Position numbers and translations under genes: made by a program. DNA of 64,000 bases, taken from positions 1 to 64,000 of the forward strand of contig WBMQ01000014.1 of the NCBI GenBank assembly GCA_016630905.1, given 5' to 3'. A model generated the notes under the pieces. The model did no database searches, was not told the origin of the DNA, and was given only the letters and a program-made list of their open reading frames with translations. Origin of the DNA: Capillidium heterosporum. Lineage: Eukaryota; Entomophthoromycota; Entomophthoromycetes; Entomophthorales; Capillidiaceae. Shown piece by piece: positions 1 to 9,223 of the stretch; the first letter of the stretch is position 1, and each line of letters starts with the position of its first letter.

Positions 1-957
1 TTTATATCTGTACTTTTTGTTCATAAATGTTTCCTTTAACGAAGTAACTAAGCTCATTTTCTGCTCGTGAACCGACTCTGAAACGATACTCTGCAGCATT
101 TCGTTGAATTCCAAGTAGATGTTGAGATTCAACCTTAGTTTTTCTAGATTTACTTTTGCTGGTTCGAGTCTATTTTTCAGAATTAGGTATCTAGGTGATT
201 CGATCAAATACAAAGCCAATAGGACTATATTAATGACTGATAGTAAAGTAGTGAATGCAGTACAGTACCTCCAAACTGTCTTTTTGTAGACAAGTTCGTT
301 GAACAGTAGGTAGTTTAACATCGAGATTAGGGAACCTAGGCTTCCTAGTATTAGACTAATGCCTACAATGACTCCTCGGCAATCTTTGGTTGAGATCTCT
401 ACTAGGTATATAGCTATTACGATGGACGATATACCACAACCTACTCCTGAAACCAGTCGTGACACACATAGCTGTAGTATAGTGTTTGATGTTGCTATCA
501 AAATGCCTCCTATCAGCATCATCATGTTGGAGAATATTAAACTAACTTTGTTCCCGTATCTATTTAGTAGTTTAGGTGCTATTAAACATCCTAGAGCTCC
601 TCCTAATGATAGACTAGATACTATCAATCCCCATAGTAGTGGGCCTATTGGATAACACTTCTTGGAGATACACTTGCGCATATCGTCTTCCAGCAAGTTT
701 AGTACTGTGTAGTTGTAGTTTGCGTTTAATGAGGTTAAGGAAACTAATGCTGCCGACAGTATTAGAGCTTTGGTTGGTTCCGAATTTCTTGAATCGAACT
801 TATTTCGTTGCGCTTGATGTTCTACATTTGCATTGTTGGGATATACTGTTCGACTTGATCCTGTATCTCCTACTTTTTCAAGCTTGATGCCGTGCTGGGA
901 ACTCGGTTCGGACTTGAGGCTAAGGGTGCAACCTTTGGATGTCAATCCTAAATCCAT
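1..957 (-). CDS. MFS sugar porter (GLUT/HXT-like), 3' part cut off by window edge
   Basis: The minus strand stays open from an ATG at 957 to the window edge, giving 319 residues with no stop. About 80 polar residues precede a run of hydrophobic segments. Visible sugar-porter signatures are a region like SRLVSGVGCG near the fourth to fifth membrane helix and IESPRYLI, the counterpart of the PESPRYL loop that follows helix six. A cysteine-containing external loop (residues about 105-115, DDMRKCISKKC) sits between the first two helices, as in glucose transporters. By family, the protein would carry hexoses or related polyols across the plasma membrane by facilitated diffusion or proton symport. 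Only the N-terminal six-helix half and the start of the central cytosolic loop are present; helices 7-12 lie outside the window. The exact substrate cannot be told. Confidence 0.88.
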   Translation of the reverse strand, partial: MDLGLTSKGCTLSLKSEPSSQHGIKLEKVGDTGSSRTVYPNNANVEHQAQRNKFDSRNSEPTKALILSAALVSLTSLNANYNYTVLNLLEDDMRKCISKKCYPIGPLLWGLIVSSLSLGGALGCLIAPKLLNRYGNKVSLIFSNMMMLIGGILIATSNTILQLCVSRLVSGVGCGISSIVIAIYLVEISTKDCRGVIVGISLILGSLGSLISMLNYLLFNELVYKKTVWRYCTAFTTLLSVINIVLLALYLIESPRYLILKNRLEPAKVNLEKLRLNLNIYLEFNEMLQSIVSESVHEQKMSLVTSLKETFMNKKYRYK

Positions 958-2361
958 TATTCCTTATATATTGCCTCTTGTTGTATATGTAAAAATCAGT
1001 ACTATAGTTTAAACTAAAGGAGCTTTTAGCTATAAGATTACTAGAAGTAAAAGACCGCAATTTTAACTTAATTTGCAAGAGTTTTTTATTTATATATTAA
1101 ACTGAAATTTGAATTGATATCAATGATTTTGAGATCAAAAGTTTTAATTGCTGGAGCTTATTTTTATAAAAGGCTAATTTACAACTCCAATACAGCGATA
1201 TTCAATTTATGATGCTGCTATGTCGTTTGAATAGAAACTATAAAGGTTTCGTTACTACTCATGGCTTCAATATTTTCCCCACAACTTTGATCTAATCACT
1301 GTATTTGGCTACTTTATTTGATATATATACTCTTTAAATATATGTACAGCCACATAAGTTTATATTAGGTGATTAGCTGTTTTAAATTGGTTGTGTGAAG
1401 TACATCGTGCCGATCCTTCTAATTGATAGCACCTTTGCAAGTGATATATTAGAGCCTCCTATTTTAAAACTCGAATTTAACAAATAGCTACGTAGTCAAT
1501 TTATGGATATATATTACCTATCTATATGTACTTTTTGATGCCATCGACTTTTAACCATCCTTGTAACTGGAATTACTTGTTATAATTGTTCTCCCTTTTG
1601 GATAGAAAGTTGGATATATAAAACAAGAGGTTAAATAGCTTTCAAAAAACTGAATATACAGCATTTCCACAATATTTTGAGCAACTACATATCAATATTA
1701 TAGAATCTGCAATTCTTGATAGGCTTTCTATTCAAAATATATCCATATATTCCGTTTTATTTAGTGCTTGTAGACTATAGTTTTATAATCTAAATTAGGA
1801 TTCCATTCACCATTTGGGTTTCATCCCCAAGAATAAATTGTAGCCAATAGAGTACTTATAAATTTTGAATTCTTTGGCAATCAGAAATTTTAAACTTTTA
1901 TCCTCAAGAATGGGAGTGAAATGAATATGAAAAACACTAATCTAAATATCCAAATAAATTGACCATATGGAATGTTATAAAAAATTAAAGGTAATATTAA
2001 ATTTATAATATGGAATATCACAGTTTTGATAAAAATGTATAACTTTGCTATAAGATCCTATTTATACATGCGGTATATTTAACTTTATAGATGCTTTCTT
2101 TTCAGTAAAATTTACTCCTGTTCAAATTTATTCCACCATTTATCCAATAAATATATATGAAAAGTGTCTAGTAAACTGAACAAGAGTATTCATTCCATCC
2201 AACAAAAAGCTTACATTCCAGCCAATGAATTCCAAGATAAAGATTCTTAGATTAGATTTGAGATCTCAAGTTGGAAATAATTTACTTTACAATCCTACAC
2301 GTAAACAACTTACATCTATACATCAACTTATATCCGAATTTTAGATATATTTCAGTAAGAG
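958..2361. other. intergenic, divergent promoters
   Basis: AT-rich gap of 1.4 kb between the divergently transcribed sugar porter and NDUFS5. No reading frame of useful length, tRNA or repeat was seen. It must hold both promoters; many TATATA-like strings occur but none stands out. Confidence 0.6.
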
Positions 2362-2769
2362 ATGGCTTCAGGTTACGGTTTAATGGGAGGTAAATTTTTT
2401 ACATTTAAATAAACAAACTTAATCAAATTTAGGACGCTCCCGCTGCTTCCCCATGTGGCAAGAAGTACACAAATGCTATGCCATGTCGGACGACCCAAAA
2501 AGTTGTAGTTTACAGTTGGACGATTACTTTGAATGTTTACATCACAACAAGGAGGTAAGTTATTTTCTTTTTACAAAAATCTAAATTTTTGCCATTTTAA
2601 GATCGCTAGAGCTGAATCGATTAAACGTGAAGAAATTAAGCAGTTGGAAGCTAGAAAGAAGCGGGAAGCCGAAGCTAAAAAGAAGGGTGATACCAGCAAG
2701 AACGAAGTTTTGAAGTTGGATTTGGTTCAACCTGACACTTCCAAGGATTCAGCTAAGGGGTCAAGTTGA
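2362..2769 (+). CDS. NDUFS5: NADH dehydrogenase (complex I) subunit NDUFS5, 15 kDa/11.5 kDa type
   Basis: Three exons (2362-2389, 2433-2554, 2602-2769) join in frame to a 105-residue protein starting MASGYGLMGGRSRCFPMWQ, the typical beginning of fungal NDUFS5. Two perfect CX9C motifs are present (Cys14/Cys24 and Cys34/Cys44), which in this family form the twin-disulfide helical hairpin made in the mitochondrial intermembrane space by the Mia40 route. The C-terminal half is a charged, lysine/glutamate-rich helix. The subunit is an accessory part of the complex I membrane arm. Both introns are about 43-47 nt with GT-AG ends. The gene implies that the organism has a full respiratory complex I, unlike Saccharomyces or fission yeast. 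Confidence 0.93.
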
Positions 2770-3219
2770 GGGAAGTATACTTTAGAAAATTAAAGTAGGT
2801 TATTTCATTATTTTTATGTTTTATACTACTATTTAAACTCTGTTGCTATTTTACTGGCTTGGTAAGCTTTCACATTGTTAGCTAAATCCAAATATATCTT
2901 TAGGATAAGCTTTGTAAGGATATGCATCTCTTTATTTAACAGTAATTACTAAGCTTTCATTTAATATATACTTGTTGAAGCTTCGTTATATAATAAGCTT
3001 ATTAGTTTTGAAATTTTATTAGTATACTCCTTAATATTCAAATTTGCTAATCCCAAGTGAAGGATTGTGCTTTTGATGAGTTGTAAGTATTAGTTTACAT
3101 TTTAAATTCATTCATCTATAACTTTGGCTTTTATGAAGTCGGCAAAACACTAAACGAGCTTTTGATACATACGATTCAAACTAATGTAATATATTTATTA
3201 AAATATGGACTATACTTGT
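2770..3219. other. intergenic, convergent 3' ends
   Basis: 450 bp between the convergent NDUFS5 and thiolase genes. AT-rich, with repeated AAGCTT-like strings but no gene. It should contain the two 3' ends. Confidence 0.5.
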
Positions 3220-4434
3220 TTAAAGTTCGGGGTGCTTGAGGACAACGGCGATACCTTGACCTCCACCGATACAAGCCGAACCTAAAGTGTATTTAAACTT
3301 GTTCACCTGCATCTGGTGGGCAAGATGAGCCAAGATACGAGCTCCCGAAGCAGCTAAAGGATGACCTAGGGCGATAGCACCACCATTGGGGTTTGTCTTC
3401 TCGCGGATAAGTCCTAAATCCTTCTCTACAGCCAAGAATTGGGCAGCAAAGGCCTCGTTGACTTCAACTTGATCCATATCACTGATCTTCAAGTTCAACC
3501 TATCAAGTAGAATCTTGATGGCGGGGGAAGGACCAATTCCCATCAACGAGGGCTCGACACCTACAACCTGGTATCCAACGATTTCGGCCAACGGTTTGAG
3601 GTTGTATTGGTCTACGGCTTCCTGACCGGCAACTACGAGAGCTGCGGCTCCGTCACAGATACCCGAGGCGTTACCGGCGGTGACTAATCCACCATCCTTC
3701 TTGAAAACAGCCGGCAGCTTGGTCAGACTTTCGATAGTGGCACTGGCTCTTGGATGTTCGTCTTGGCTAAATACTTCGACGCCCTTTCGGCTCTTGATCT
3801 CAACGGGGCTAATCTCATGCTCGAAGATGTTGTTCTGGACTGCTTTAGCTACCCTCTGCTGAGACAATAAACCGAACTCGTCGCACTGCTGACGGGTGAT
3901 ACCGAATTTGGTACCCAAGTTTTCGGCGGTGATACCCATAGGGATTTCAGTTGGGTAACGGTCGACCAAGGCGGATGCCAAGCTATCCTCGAGCTTGAGG
4001 TCAATACCGTACTTGGCTCCATCTCTACCGCCTCGCAAGATGTGGGGGGCTTGAGTCATGGATTCGGAACCACCAGCTAAAACCATCTTACTTTCACCCA
4101 GTCGAATTTCATGGACGGCGTTGATGACAGATTGGAATCCAGAACCACACAGTCGGTTTACGGTTAAAGCGGGGACGGATATGTCCAAGCCGGCTCGGTG
4201 TCCGATGTGACGGGCTAAATATGCGGCATCCTTTGAAGTTTGGCATACGTTACCGAAGATAACCGAGTCGATGGGGATCTTGTCGCCACTCAAATTCAAA
4301 CTCTTTATGGCGGCAGTAGAGGCTAGACCACCTAACTCGTTGGCTGTGAAACCCTTGAGTTTTCCGTTGAAGGCACCAAATGGTGTACGCTTGGCTGCTA
4401 CTATGTATACTCTTGACAGGTTCTGTTTGCTCAT
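3220..4434 (-). CDS. 3-ketoacyl-CoA thiolase, mitochondrial ACAA2 type
   Basis: Single-exon gene of 404 residues, the normal length for thiolase. The catalytic set is complete: nucleophile Cys in NRLCGSGFQS (about residue 98), the His of GHPLAASGAR near residue 358, and the second Cys of GSACIGGGQG near residue 388. The substrate loop reads VNEAFAAQ. The sequence follows mammalian ACAA2 closely throughout (for example VAAKRTPFGAF at the N-terminus and VVGVEPSLMGIGPSPA), more than cytosolic ERG10-type enzymes. ACAA2 carries an uncleaved N-terminal mitochondrial signal; here too the catalytic fold begins near residue 9, and no PTS1 (it ends HPEL) or clear PTS2 is seen. It would release acetyl-CoA from 3-ketoacyl-CoA in beta-oxidation; acetoacetyl-CoA cleavage is also possible. 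Confidence 0.93.
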   Translation of the reverse strand: MSKQNLSRVYIVAAKRTPFGAFNGKLKGFTANELGGLASTAAIKSLNLSGDKIPIDSVIFGNVCQTSKDAAYLARHIGHRAGLDISVPALTVNRLCGSGFQSVINAVHEIRLGESKMVLAGGSESMTQAPHILRGGRDGAKYGIDLKLEDSLASALVDRYPTEIPMGITAENLGTKFGITRQQCDEFGLLSQQRVAKAVQNNIFEHEISPVEIKSRKGVEVFSQDEHPRASATIESLTKLPAVFKKDGGLVTAGNASGICDGAAALVVAGQEAVDQYNLKPLAEIVGYQVVGVEPSLMGIGPSPAIKILLDRLNLKISDMDQVEVNEAFAAQFLAVEKDLGLIREKTNPNGGAIALGHPLAASGARILAHLAHQMQVNKFKYTLGSACIGGGQGIAVVLKHPEL

Positions 4435-4966
4435 TGTTTAACTGGAAATTCTTTTAGGTCTGTTGGTTATAAAGCGTCGGATTACTAATTTATAGGACCT
4501 CGTCATTCAAATCCATAGTTCTGTTTAATTTTCAAAGGAATAACTATCCAATCAACTGCCTTAAAATGTACTTTTTGACGTAATATTTTGGATTTAAAGC
4601 TGGCTGTGTGGTTATAGATTCCAAGCTCAGTTTAAAACCCAACCTTCAAGTTCCATCAATAATACTGGCTATGGCATTTAAATATTTGTGCTTCAGATGA
4701 AATTGGATATAGTTTATCTAAGTTTAAAGAGAATCAAATTTGATATAGCTATAGTAGTCCATTTAGTGAAGCGTTGATCAACCATGTCTTTACATTCAGT
4801 TGTATACTTCAAGCTTCATAAGAAATTATAAGGCAAAAAATGTGGCTATATATTGAAAGGTTTATAGTATACAGTGATCATACCATCAATATATGAATAA
4901 ATTTTTAAATTTTGTAATAAACTCAATTATATAAATGAAATTTTATTTACAGCTTCATATCCACAA
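4435..4966. other. intergenic
   Basis: About 530 bp between the tandem minus-strand thiolase and ammonium transporter genes. It holds the thiolase promoter and the transporter 3' end. Nothing else was seen. Confidence 0.5.
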
Positions 4967-6418
4967 CTAAAGACTTCCTCCACCTTGTATCGAACTAGGT
5001 CGATGTGGCTTCTCTTGATTCACGCCTGGTATATCTAACGTGTTGGATTGTGCAGCATCACCATCAGGTTCAGATTTCTCAATTTGAATTTCCGGGACAG
5101 CAATTGGATTTTCAACTTGGTTGATGGTTACAACAGATCCAGTGTTGGTGATGATGACACTGGGGTAAGCTGAAACTCCAAGTTCAGCCAGATCAAGTCC
5201 TATAAGTTCAGTCTCGTTGTCAGCTCGAATCTGTAGACCAGGTATACGGTTCATAATGAACAATATGATGAAGGTGACAATGCTAGACCAAGCGGCTCCA
5301 GCACTCAGATCGGCTAGCTGATATAAAATCTGCATCCAGTTGCCGTCCAGCCACCCACCGTCGATGACGATAGTAGGATCCAATCCAGCAATCGCCTTGC
5401 GAGCAAATATTCCAGTCAGCAGACTTCCAGCTATACCACCAACTCCGTGGATTGCAAACACGTCGAGGGCGTCATCGTATCCCATCTTCTTCTTGGCCCA
5501 TACTGCAAAGCTACATACGATGGATGCGACAGCGCCGAATATTATACTTGCCCAGATGTCGACGTACCCAGCCGCTGGCGTGATGGCGACGAGTCCAGCT
5601 ACGGCACCACTACACAGTGCTAGAGCTGAGAACTTCTTCTCGATGAACCAGTAGTCAATGAACATCCAAGTCAAGGCACCTGTTGAGGCGGCGATATGGG
5701 TAGATATGCAGGCAACGACAGCTCGAGTGTTTGCAGCCAACGCCGACCCACCGTTGAACCCAAACCAACCGAACCAAATCAAGGCGGTACCGAGTATAAC
5801 ATTGGACATATTGTGCGGTTTGAACTCCTGACTACCATGCCCGGTACGTTTCCCCACCATAAACGAAAATACCAAGGCGGCGAAGCCTGAAGAGATATGG
5901 ACGGGTGTACCTCCGGCAAAATCCAAAGCACCAAGTTGAGCAGCCCACCCGTTGGGGTTCCAAGTCCAATTCGCAATAAAGTTGTAGACGAATATTGACC
6001 ATAGCAAAATGAATATGGAAGCTGGTAAGATTCTACCCCGTTCGGCTGCCGCACCTACCGCCAAAGCTATAGTTATAGCCGAAAACATACCTTGGTAAAT
6101 CATAAACAGTACGTCAGGTATAGCTTGGGAACCTATACTGGGTTGATCTAAAACGCCTATAAGGAAGGCGTTACTAAAATCTCCTATAAAGAACGAAGAT
6201 GTCTTGCTGAAAGTTAATGAGAAGCCAATGACGAACCATTCGACCCCTACTATGGCCAAAGATAGACAGCTGAGCATTATTAACGATAAAGCATTCTTGG
6301 ATTGCGCTAATCCCGAGTAAAAGTAGCCGAGTCCAGGGACCATAAGAAACACTAGGCAGGTTGAAGTTAGTAACCAGGCGATGTCTCCTTGGTTGTAAGT
6401 AATTGCTGCATCCGACAT
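4967..6418 (-). CDS. ammonium transporter (Amt/Mep family)
   Basis: Single-exon gene, 483 residues, with eleven apparent membrane segments, as expected for Amt/Mep/Rh proteins. The family signature DFAGGTPVHISSG lies at about residues 166-178. The pore twin histidines are His174 (PVHISS) and His324 (FAIHGVGG). The external recruitment region with Trp148-type aromatics reads ANWTWNPNGWAA. The cytosolic tail (about residues 400-483) begins with DNETELIGLDLAELG, the conserved stretch that couples subunits in the trimer, followed by an acidic and Pro/Ser-rich extension that could be phosphorylated. It would import ammonium across the plasma membrane, probably under nitrogen control. Whether it is a Mep2-type sensor cannot be decided. 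A second possible TATA-like string lies about 100 bp upstream. Confidence 0.95.
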   Translation of the reverse strand: MSDAAITYNQGDIAWLLTSTCLVFLMVPGLGYFYSGLAQSKNALSLIMLSCLSLAIVGVEWFVIGFSLTFSKTSSFFIGDFSNAFLIGVLDQPSIGSQAIPDVLFMIYQGMFSAITIALAVGAAAERGRILPASIFILLWSIFVYNFIANWTWNPNGWAAQLGALDFAGGTPVHISSGFAALVFSFMVGKRTGHGSQEFKPHNMSNVILGTALIWFGWFGFNGGSALAANTRAVVACISTHIAASTGALTWMFIDYWFIEKKFSALALCSGAVAGLVAITPAAGYVDIWASIIFGAVASIVCSFAVWAKKKMGYDDALDVFAIHGVGGIAGSLLTGIFARKAIAGLDPTIVIDGGWLDGNWMQILYQLADLSAGAAWSSIVTFIILFIMNRIPGLQIRADNETELIGLDLAELGVSAYPSVIITNTGSVVTINQVENPIAVPEIQIEKSEPDGDAAQSNTLDIPGVNQEKPHRPSSIQGGGSL

Positions 6419-9161
6419 TTGAAATTAGTTGAATGTATTGATTGCTGATATGAATATGCAATTGCGGATTTTGTAATGGTTATGACATTGTAAACGGCCG
6501 ACACACTTCAATATATACCTGTACCAATATCGAAACCCTAGACCCAACCGCCCTAAATTTTTGGAAAACTCCTAATACCGAACCTTAACTGGAGGGTGTG
6601 CTTTTGACCTCTTTGTTCAAGATTGGAAGATCACTTTGGTGTTGAAATTGAAAGCCTTTAGCTTTGAAAAGCAATTTACCGCCAATGGTGTGTGAGCTGA
6701 TTGGAGATTTTTGGTTCATTGATAGGAATCCAAGTTTTGGGTTGGTAGGAAATTTTGTATATGGAAAAATTTTGAATTGCTGAAACTAGTCCCTCACCAC
6801 TTTGACATAAAGGCAAGGCGTTGATAACTAAAGGAATATAGCTAAACCTGAGACCTATATGGGATGTTTTAGTGATTTCCTTTCCCCATACAAGTAAAAT
6901 ATTGAATAAATAGTGAATTTCTGGTAGCTACTACCATAGAAAGCAAATATGCGAATTCTGAAATGTAGCACTACACCTGCTACACAGTTCGGAATTAGTT
7001 AAACTTTCCATGCAAAGTGTTATCAATAACATATATTCTAATCAACTAATTCCGAACATAATATATATGTTTTTTAATTTAAATAGATATTGATATGCTT
7101 GCACCTGGATGAATACATCCAATTAAAGTCACTACTTTTGGATTTATAAGCAAAACTATTGGATTTCTTGAAGCACTTTGGAATGTTTTGGAAGTATAAT
7201 TTACTAATATTTGAAACCCCATAATGACTTTTCTATGTAAATATACATAAGAGGCTAATATATATATTCCACTAGAAAGGTACTTCAAACAGTATAGGCC
7301 TTTAATACTATATTAGCATTGCTTATAAATTACATCCCGACTTCTGCTTGAATAACATCAAATTGACCAATATCCTTGGGTTTAAAACTGTCTTCATCAC
7401 AATACTGTAAAAATACTTTGATATAGTGAATAGTAAAATTCATGCAATGTGTGAGCTAGATAAATTGACATGGAAAGCAACTGTATACTTTATTTTTGAC
7501 AAGCTACTACTTCGTCTCAAGGAAACCATGCCACATTAACCTCTCTCATTCTAAAGCGTAAAGCACCTTCATCTTATAGATTTATGTGAAGAATGCCCAT
7601 AATTTTGATATGGATGGACTGTTTATTGGATGCACTAACTTTTTGACCGAGTGGTGTTCTATATTCTATAATCAGATCCTACAAGCAACACTAATACATT
7701 ACGCATCGGGATGTCTTTTTGAACTCCGTTACCACAGATCGGCTCACTAGCTCTACACCAATTGCAAAAGGGTGTATGGTTCATATCCTCTCATGATATA
7801 TCCTTTTCTTCATTTTATTGCTCATCCGCATCCAAGCTTCTCAATTAAGAAGGTATAGATTGTGGAGTGACGTTAATTTCAACAAAGCTTAGATGAAGCA
7901 ATAGTACCCATTCCAAGAGCTAGCACCATGACTCATCAATGGACGGACACTTGATTTATCCGAAGTTGATCTAGGATACAGATGTTGAGCTTGGTCCTCT
8001 CAGCTAGGTGACCTGATTCATTAAATGGGTGATTCTGTCAAGCTGGCACTATAGTATTATTGCAAATTTAAAAAGAATATTAGCTAGGCTATGTGCGTAC
8101 TTCTTTCTAGAAACTATTGTATTTTGAGGTGCTTTACTACAAGCTTTTGAGACCTAGTTCATTAGATAGTGGATCAAATATACATTTTTAAATAAGTTAC
8201 AGCTACCAACTACTATTTACCTACATTATCCGTTAATATCTGTAGATATAGTACATGGACCTGAACCTTCCATTCCATATTAGTTGTTAGCACATAATGC
8301 CTTGGACGTATTAGTTGAATCGGCATCTTTAGCCTTACTGCTTTCCTCCGACTCTAAGTTATTGCACCTTGAAATCTATATCGGAATCAAAGTCGAAATT
8401 GAGTACTTTGAGAATTAGTTTTAGCGACTTCACTTTGTTACTTTTAACCAATGAGTTTGAAGCATAGTTTATTAACTATGTAATTTTGGGTATAAAGCAA
8501 CGTCGTTGCTACTGCAAACCTTTCCTAAACTATAGCGTTCAGTTTACCCTTCAACTTGTACTTTGCCTAATAAGCTTTTTGAATTCCAAGATGAAACCCG
8601 TACCCTTAGGTGTCGGTTGAAAGGTGGTGGTAACAGCCCTAGAGTCTAGTGTTGCTTTTATATCAAAGTACATCCGTTGCAATATATTGAAAGTAAATTT
8701 TTACCAGGTAAAATTTAAATTTTGGGTCTATAAGTCGTAATTTTGAATATAGGAGTCATACTTTTATACAAACATATATATACTGCTTTCAACGTGTCTA
8801 GATCGCACATATATACCAACTCTTATATAGCTTTAAACTATCCAATGTTCTAGGTTGATGTCTAAAGATAATATTACTAATTTCAAATGTTCAACTACAG
8901 GTTGATAAGAGGACCTACCATAGTGCTAGGTTATAACCTGAAACTAAATAGGGCTTGCTTACCTCAAATGATGGTATAGTAGTGTGAAATTGGTCAAAGT
9001 AGGTAGGAATTGCGTGATTCAGCACCAATTTGCATCTTCAACTTTCAGCGCAAAAGTGGAAGTGCGATTATCTGGATTGGTATTCCCCAATAAAATCAAA
9101 AGCTCTATTTTACATTATGCTTGTGACTAGTTATCTCTTTGTAGTTTTAAAGCCAAAACAC
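6419..9161. other. long intergenic region
   Basis: 2.7 kb between the divergent ammonium transporter and sulfate permease genes. Short open frames exist (for example 7079-7288 minus) but show no family resemblance and no codon bias. The stretch contains one clean inverted repeat, listed separately. I see no RNA gene. Confidence 0.5.
6987..7057. repeat. 14-bp perfect inverted repeat with 43-bp spacer
   Basis: GTTCGGAATTAGTT at 6987-7000 is matched exactly by its reverse complement at 7044-7057. The arms are too short to call a transposon remnant. It could be a hairpin in a transcript or a palindromic protein-binding site. Confidence 0.6.
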
Positions 9162-9169
9162 TATAAATA
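9162..9169 (+). promoter_or_regulatory. TATA box of the sulfate permease gene
   Basis: TATAAATA lies 55 bp before the ATG at 9224 but only 7 bp before the ATG at 9176. The same string sits 48-49 bp before the start codons of the two phosphodiesterase-like genes and a TATAAAAA lies 57 bp before the bZIP start, so this spacing favours the start at 9224. Confidence 0.5.
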
Positions 9170-9223
9170 CTAGCCATGCTACCAAATTCATCTAGCAACC
9201 AACTTCTTATTTCCAACACGAAC

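Noticed and set aside
3220-4434. Calling the thiolase ERG10 (acetoacetyl-CoA thiolase)
   Set aside because: The sequence follows ACAA2 along its length, including the N-terminus and the region before the catalytic His.
7079-7288. 69-codon open frame on the minus strand
   Set aside because: Low-complexity hydrophobic translation of AT-rich DNA, no start context or family match.
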